Assembly: GCA_947500415.1 (NCBI GenBank)
Contig: CANMRT010000001.1
Location: 1,142,982-1,206,981 of the forward strand
Direction: 5' to 3'
Length of the DNA stretch: 64,000 bases
Source of the DNA: an uncultured Roseicyclus sp.
Lineage (GTDB): Bacteria > Pseudomonadota > Alphaproteobacteria > Rhodobacterales > Rhodobacteraceae
The notes beneath the pieces were generated by a model that did no database searches, had not been told where the DNA came from, and worked only from the letters and a program-made list of their open reading frames with translations. Position numbers and translations under genes: made by a program. Numbering within the stretch: the stretch's first letter is position 1; each line of letters begins with the position of its first letter. Of this stretch, positions 62,054 through 64,000 are shown in pieces.

Positions 62054-64000
62054 ATGAGTCTCTATCAAGTTGCATATATCGAAGAAACTGGACTACATTC
62101 CAACGACGGGCATTTCAATGTAAATGTCCTTCCTGGTGCAAACACAGGAGAGACACCTTGGGGCGGGAACGATGGGAACCCACTCGGGTCTCCAACGTAC
62201 CATACAATCGAGGCGCTATCAGAATTCCGTGTCGAATATACGAGATTTCCGGCAGGGCAAGAGAAGGAAGCCTTTGCCAAATATGGGATAGTCAACGACG
62301 GTCAGCTTAGCGATTTTCTGAACGAATATCTTGCATATTGCCACGAAAACGAAATCAAGGTGAGTTTGGTTGTTCCGGTCGAAACACTCGAGCCACATGG
62401 CGGTATCGGCGCCAATGAACTTTATGATCAACTTGCAACCATGGCCGAACTCATCGGAGAGCAATACCCCGGCACGGTCGCTTCTTATGAGCTTGGAAAT
62501 GAATACTGGATCAAGCGGACTCCCGGCGATGAGAGCGTTGAGGTCGATTATGGTAGCGGAGCTGCCCATGCGGCTTTAGCCTTGCAATCTGGCATGACGG
62601 CTTCCGGCGACGATCCGGCTATTCTTCTGCAAGCCTGCGGTAACTTGGGTGGCAGCTACGGAAACTCAATTTCCTTAGCCAATGAGGCAATCCAGGATGC
62701 GTTTGACGAAGTCGCCGACCCTACCGGCTTGATCGATGGCATTGTTCGAAATTTCTATTGGCGCGACTCGGATACTGGTTCCTTTCAAGATGACTCCGGA
62801 ATATTCAGTGAAGACCGAGGTCTTGGCGAAAACTTCGACGGCGGCGAGACAGCGAACTGGCAAGACTGGGCCGGGACAGACCTGCTGCGAGTCGTGGGTG
62901 AATTTAATATCAACAGGAACATTGCGCTTCGGGGCGACGAGATTGATATCGGCATCCACGGTGCTTCGTTCATTCTCGAGCACTATACCAACCTCGTTGA
63001 GGCTGACGTCGATTTTTCCTTTGCCTGGCCAATCATTCACAGCACGCAAAACGCCTACCTCAACCGAAATGAAGACATCTTGACCGAAACGATAAACGGC
63101 TACGATGTGGTAGTTAACTCTACGCGCGCGGCCATGTTCGACATTCTGGGCGAAACGGTCGTTGGTCTGGAACTGATGGAGTCGGATTGGAACAATTCAG
63201 ACGGGTTGAACGGTCTCGAACTGACAGTCTTCAGATCTCCCAATGAACCTGCGGAACTGGGCCAAAGAACTGAGGTTTTCCTCAGCTCGCGCTCGGCCGA
63301 AGCCGGGATATTCACTATCGATCTCTCCCTTCTCTCAGAAGAAGGGGCTCTTCGGACAGCCTACATCATTGGTTATTCGCCAAATGGCGGCAACCATAGA
63401 AATGCGCAGTTGCGCGAGATAGATCTCAGCTCGGCTTGGGAGAATGGTGTTCTGGAGGTGTTTCTTAACCCATACGAAGTAGTTCATATTACGTCCGTCG
63501 TACTGCCAAACGAACCCGACACGTCCCCCGAGGAAACAGTGTATGAAATCCTTGGGACCGGAGGTGATGACTTTCTATTTGGCCTTGAAGATGGGGAAAT
63601 TATGACTGGTTACGACGGCAACGATGTGCTGATCGGCGAAGGTGGGAACGACGTGATCTACGGCGGTACCGGAAACGACACTCTCTTGGGCAGTACCGGC
63701 AACGACGATCTTTTCGGGGACGCCGGCAACGATGTCTTGGACGGTGGTTTGGGCAACGATACCGCTTTCGGAGGCCAGGGCGCAGACACAATCCTGGGCC
63801 ATGATGGACGCGACGTCCTGGAGGGCGGCGACGGCAATGATTTTCTCGTTGGCGGCGCAGGCGAAGACACGATCCGCGGCGACGAAGGTCACGATCGCCT
63901 GCATGGGCAAGAACAAGACGACCTCATTTTTGGCGGGACAGGGAATGACACAATCTATGGGGATGCTGGCTTTGATTTTCTTTCTGGAGAGACAGGCAGC
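62054..64000 (+). CDS. RTX protein with glycoside-hydrolase-like N-terminal domain (partial)
   Basis: Open for 649 codons with no stop, running off the right edge. Start at 62054 after GGAGG with 7-nt spacing; no signal peptide, as expected for type I secretion. Residues 1 to about 380 look like a GH-A clan barrel: ELGNEYW with E150 at the acid/base position and VVGEFNI with E283 at the nucleophile position. A beta-sandwich-like region follows (about 385-490). From 63553 onward tandem RTX nonapeptides (GGxGxDxLx: GNDVLIGEGGNDVIYGGTGN and so on) fill the rest, forming Ca2+-binding beta-rolls. Probably a secreted polysaccharide-active enzyme. Confidence 0.85.
   Translation, partial: MSLYQVAYIEETGLHSNDGHFNVNVLPGANTGETPWGGNDGNPLGSPTYHTIEALSEFRVEYTRFPAGQEKEAFAKYGIVNDGQLSDFLNEYLAYCHENEIKVSLVVPVETLEPHGGIGANELYDQLATMAELIGEQYPGTVASYELGNEYWIKRTPGDESVEVDYGSGAAHAALALQSGMTASGDDPAILLQACGNLGGSYGNSISLANEAIQDAFDEVADPTGLIDGIVRNFYWRDSDTGSFQDDSGIFSEDRGLGENFDGGETANWQDWAGTDLLRVVGEFNINRNIALRGDEIDIGIHGASFILEHYTNLVEADVDFSFAWPIIHSTQNAYLNRNEDILTETINGYDVVVNSTRAAMFDILGETVVGLELMESDWNNSDGLNGLELTVFRSPNEPAELGQRTEVFLSSRSAEAGIFTIDLSLLSEEGALRTAYIIGYSPNGGNHRNAQLREIDLSSAWENGVLEVFLNPYEVVHITSVVLPNEPDTSPEETVYEILGTGGDDFLFGLEDGEIMTGYDGNDVLIGEGGNDVIYGGTGNDTLLGSTGNDDLFGDAGNDVLDGGLGNDTAFGGQGADTILGHDGRDVLEGGDGNDFLVGGAGEDTIRGDEGHDRLHGQEQDDLIFGGTGNDTIYGDAGFDFLSGETGS
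63553..64000 (+). repeat. RTX nonapeptide coding repeats
   Basis: At least 15 tandem 27-bp units encoding GGxGxDxLx-type repeats, continuing past the window. Individual units differ at third positions and several positions are degenerate (for example GQEQDDLIF), so this is an old array. Confidence 0.9.

Noticed and set aside
1-64000. CRISPR array, rRNA operon or replication origin
   Set aside because: No regularly spaced identical repeats, rRNA sequence or DnaA-box cluster was seen on reading the window.

Overview
The window reads as alphaproteobacterial chromosome, most probably Rhodobacteraceae (Roseobacter group). The grounds are high GC with tightly overlapping operons, an aerobic CobF/CobG/CobN cobalamin route, two-component MaeB, and acyl-CoA dehydrogenase and SPOR-like protein types common in that family. 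This placement is inference from protein character; no database search was run.

Layout. 1-7 kb: the 3' end of a malic enzyme gene, a soluble hybrid histidine kinase, and a nucleoside-salvage operon (cdd-deoA-deoB-add-upp) whose genes overlap by 1-8 nt. 7-21 kb: two uncharacterised envelope proteins, an acyl-CoA synthetase, an outer-membrane barrel, and a minus-strand beta-oxidation block (thiolase, duplicated NTF2-like protein, FadB-type multifunctional enzyme, YidD-like protein, GST, acyl-CoA dehydrogenase) headed by two related MerR regulators. 21-27.9 kb: two hotdog thioesterases, a MATE exporter, ArsC-like protein, PyrD, DUF952 protein, secreted 5'-nucleotidase, DUF1127 protein and YedK.

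27.9-50.1 kb is a cobalt/cobalamin region. cobO and cobQ, with a cupin and a HAD gene between them, run on the minus strand. A cobalamin riboswitch starts a plus-strand run: DUF1636-cobW-cobN-cobG-cobH-cobI-cobJ-(cobK antisense)-cobL-cobE-cobM-cobB-cobA-cobF-DUF1636-like. A second cobalamin riboswitch, on the minus strand, precedes cbtB-cbtA (cobalt uptake) and a His-rich exported protein. Next to it is a nitrile hydratase operon whose alpha subunit carries the CTLCSC claw associated with cobalt. Cobalt import, corrin synthesis and a cobalt enzyme therefore sit together. cobK is encoded on the opposite strand inside the operon and shares a CATG with the cobL start codon.

50.1-64 kb is a less GC-rich, gene-poor accessory island. 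It opens at a tRNA-Gly(UCC)-like sequence broken after the anticodon loop, followed by a tyrosine recombinase, an unrecognised protein, an AlpA-like protein and an HTH protein. Then come several very small genes, two decayed IS3-family elements, a GGDEF protein with a degenerate EAL domain, and the start of a large RTX protein with a glycoside-hydrolase-like N-terminal domain that runs off the window. Three island genes, two of them encoding related small proteins, have a CtrA-type TTAA-N7-TTAAC box 42-44 nt before the start codon, which suggests a small CtrA-linked regulon.
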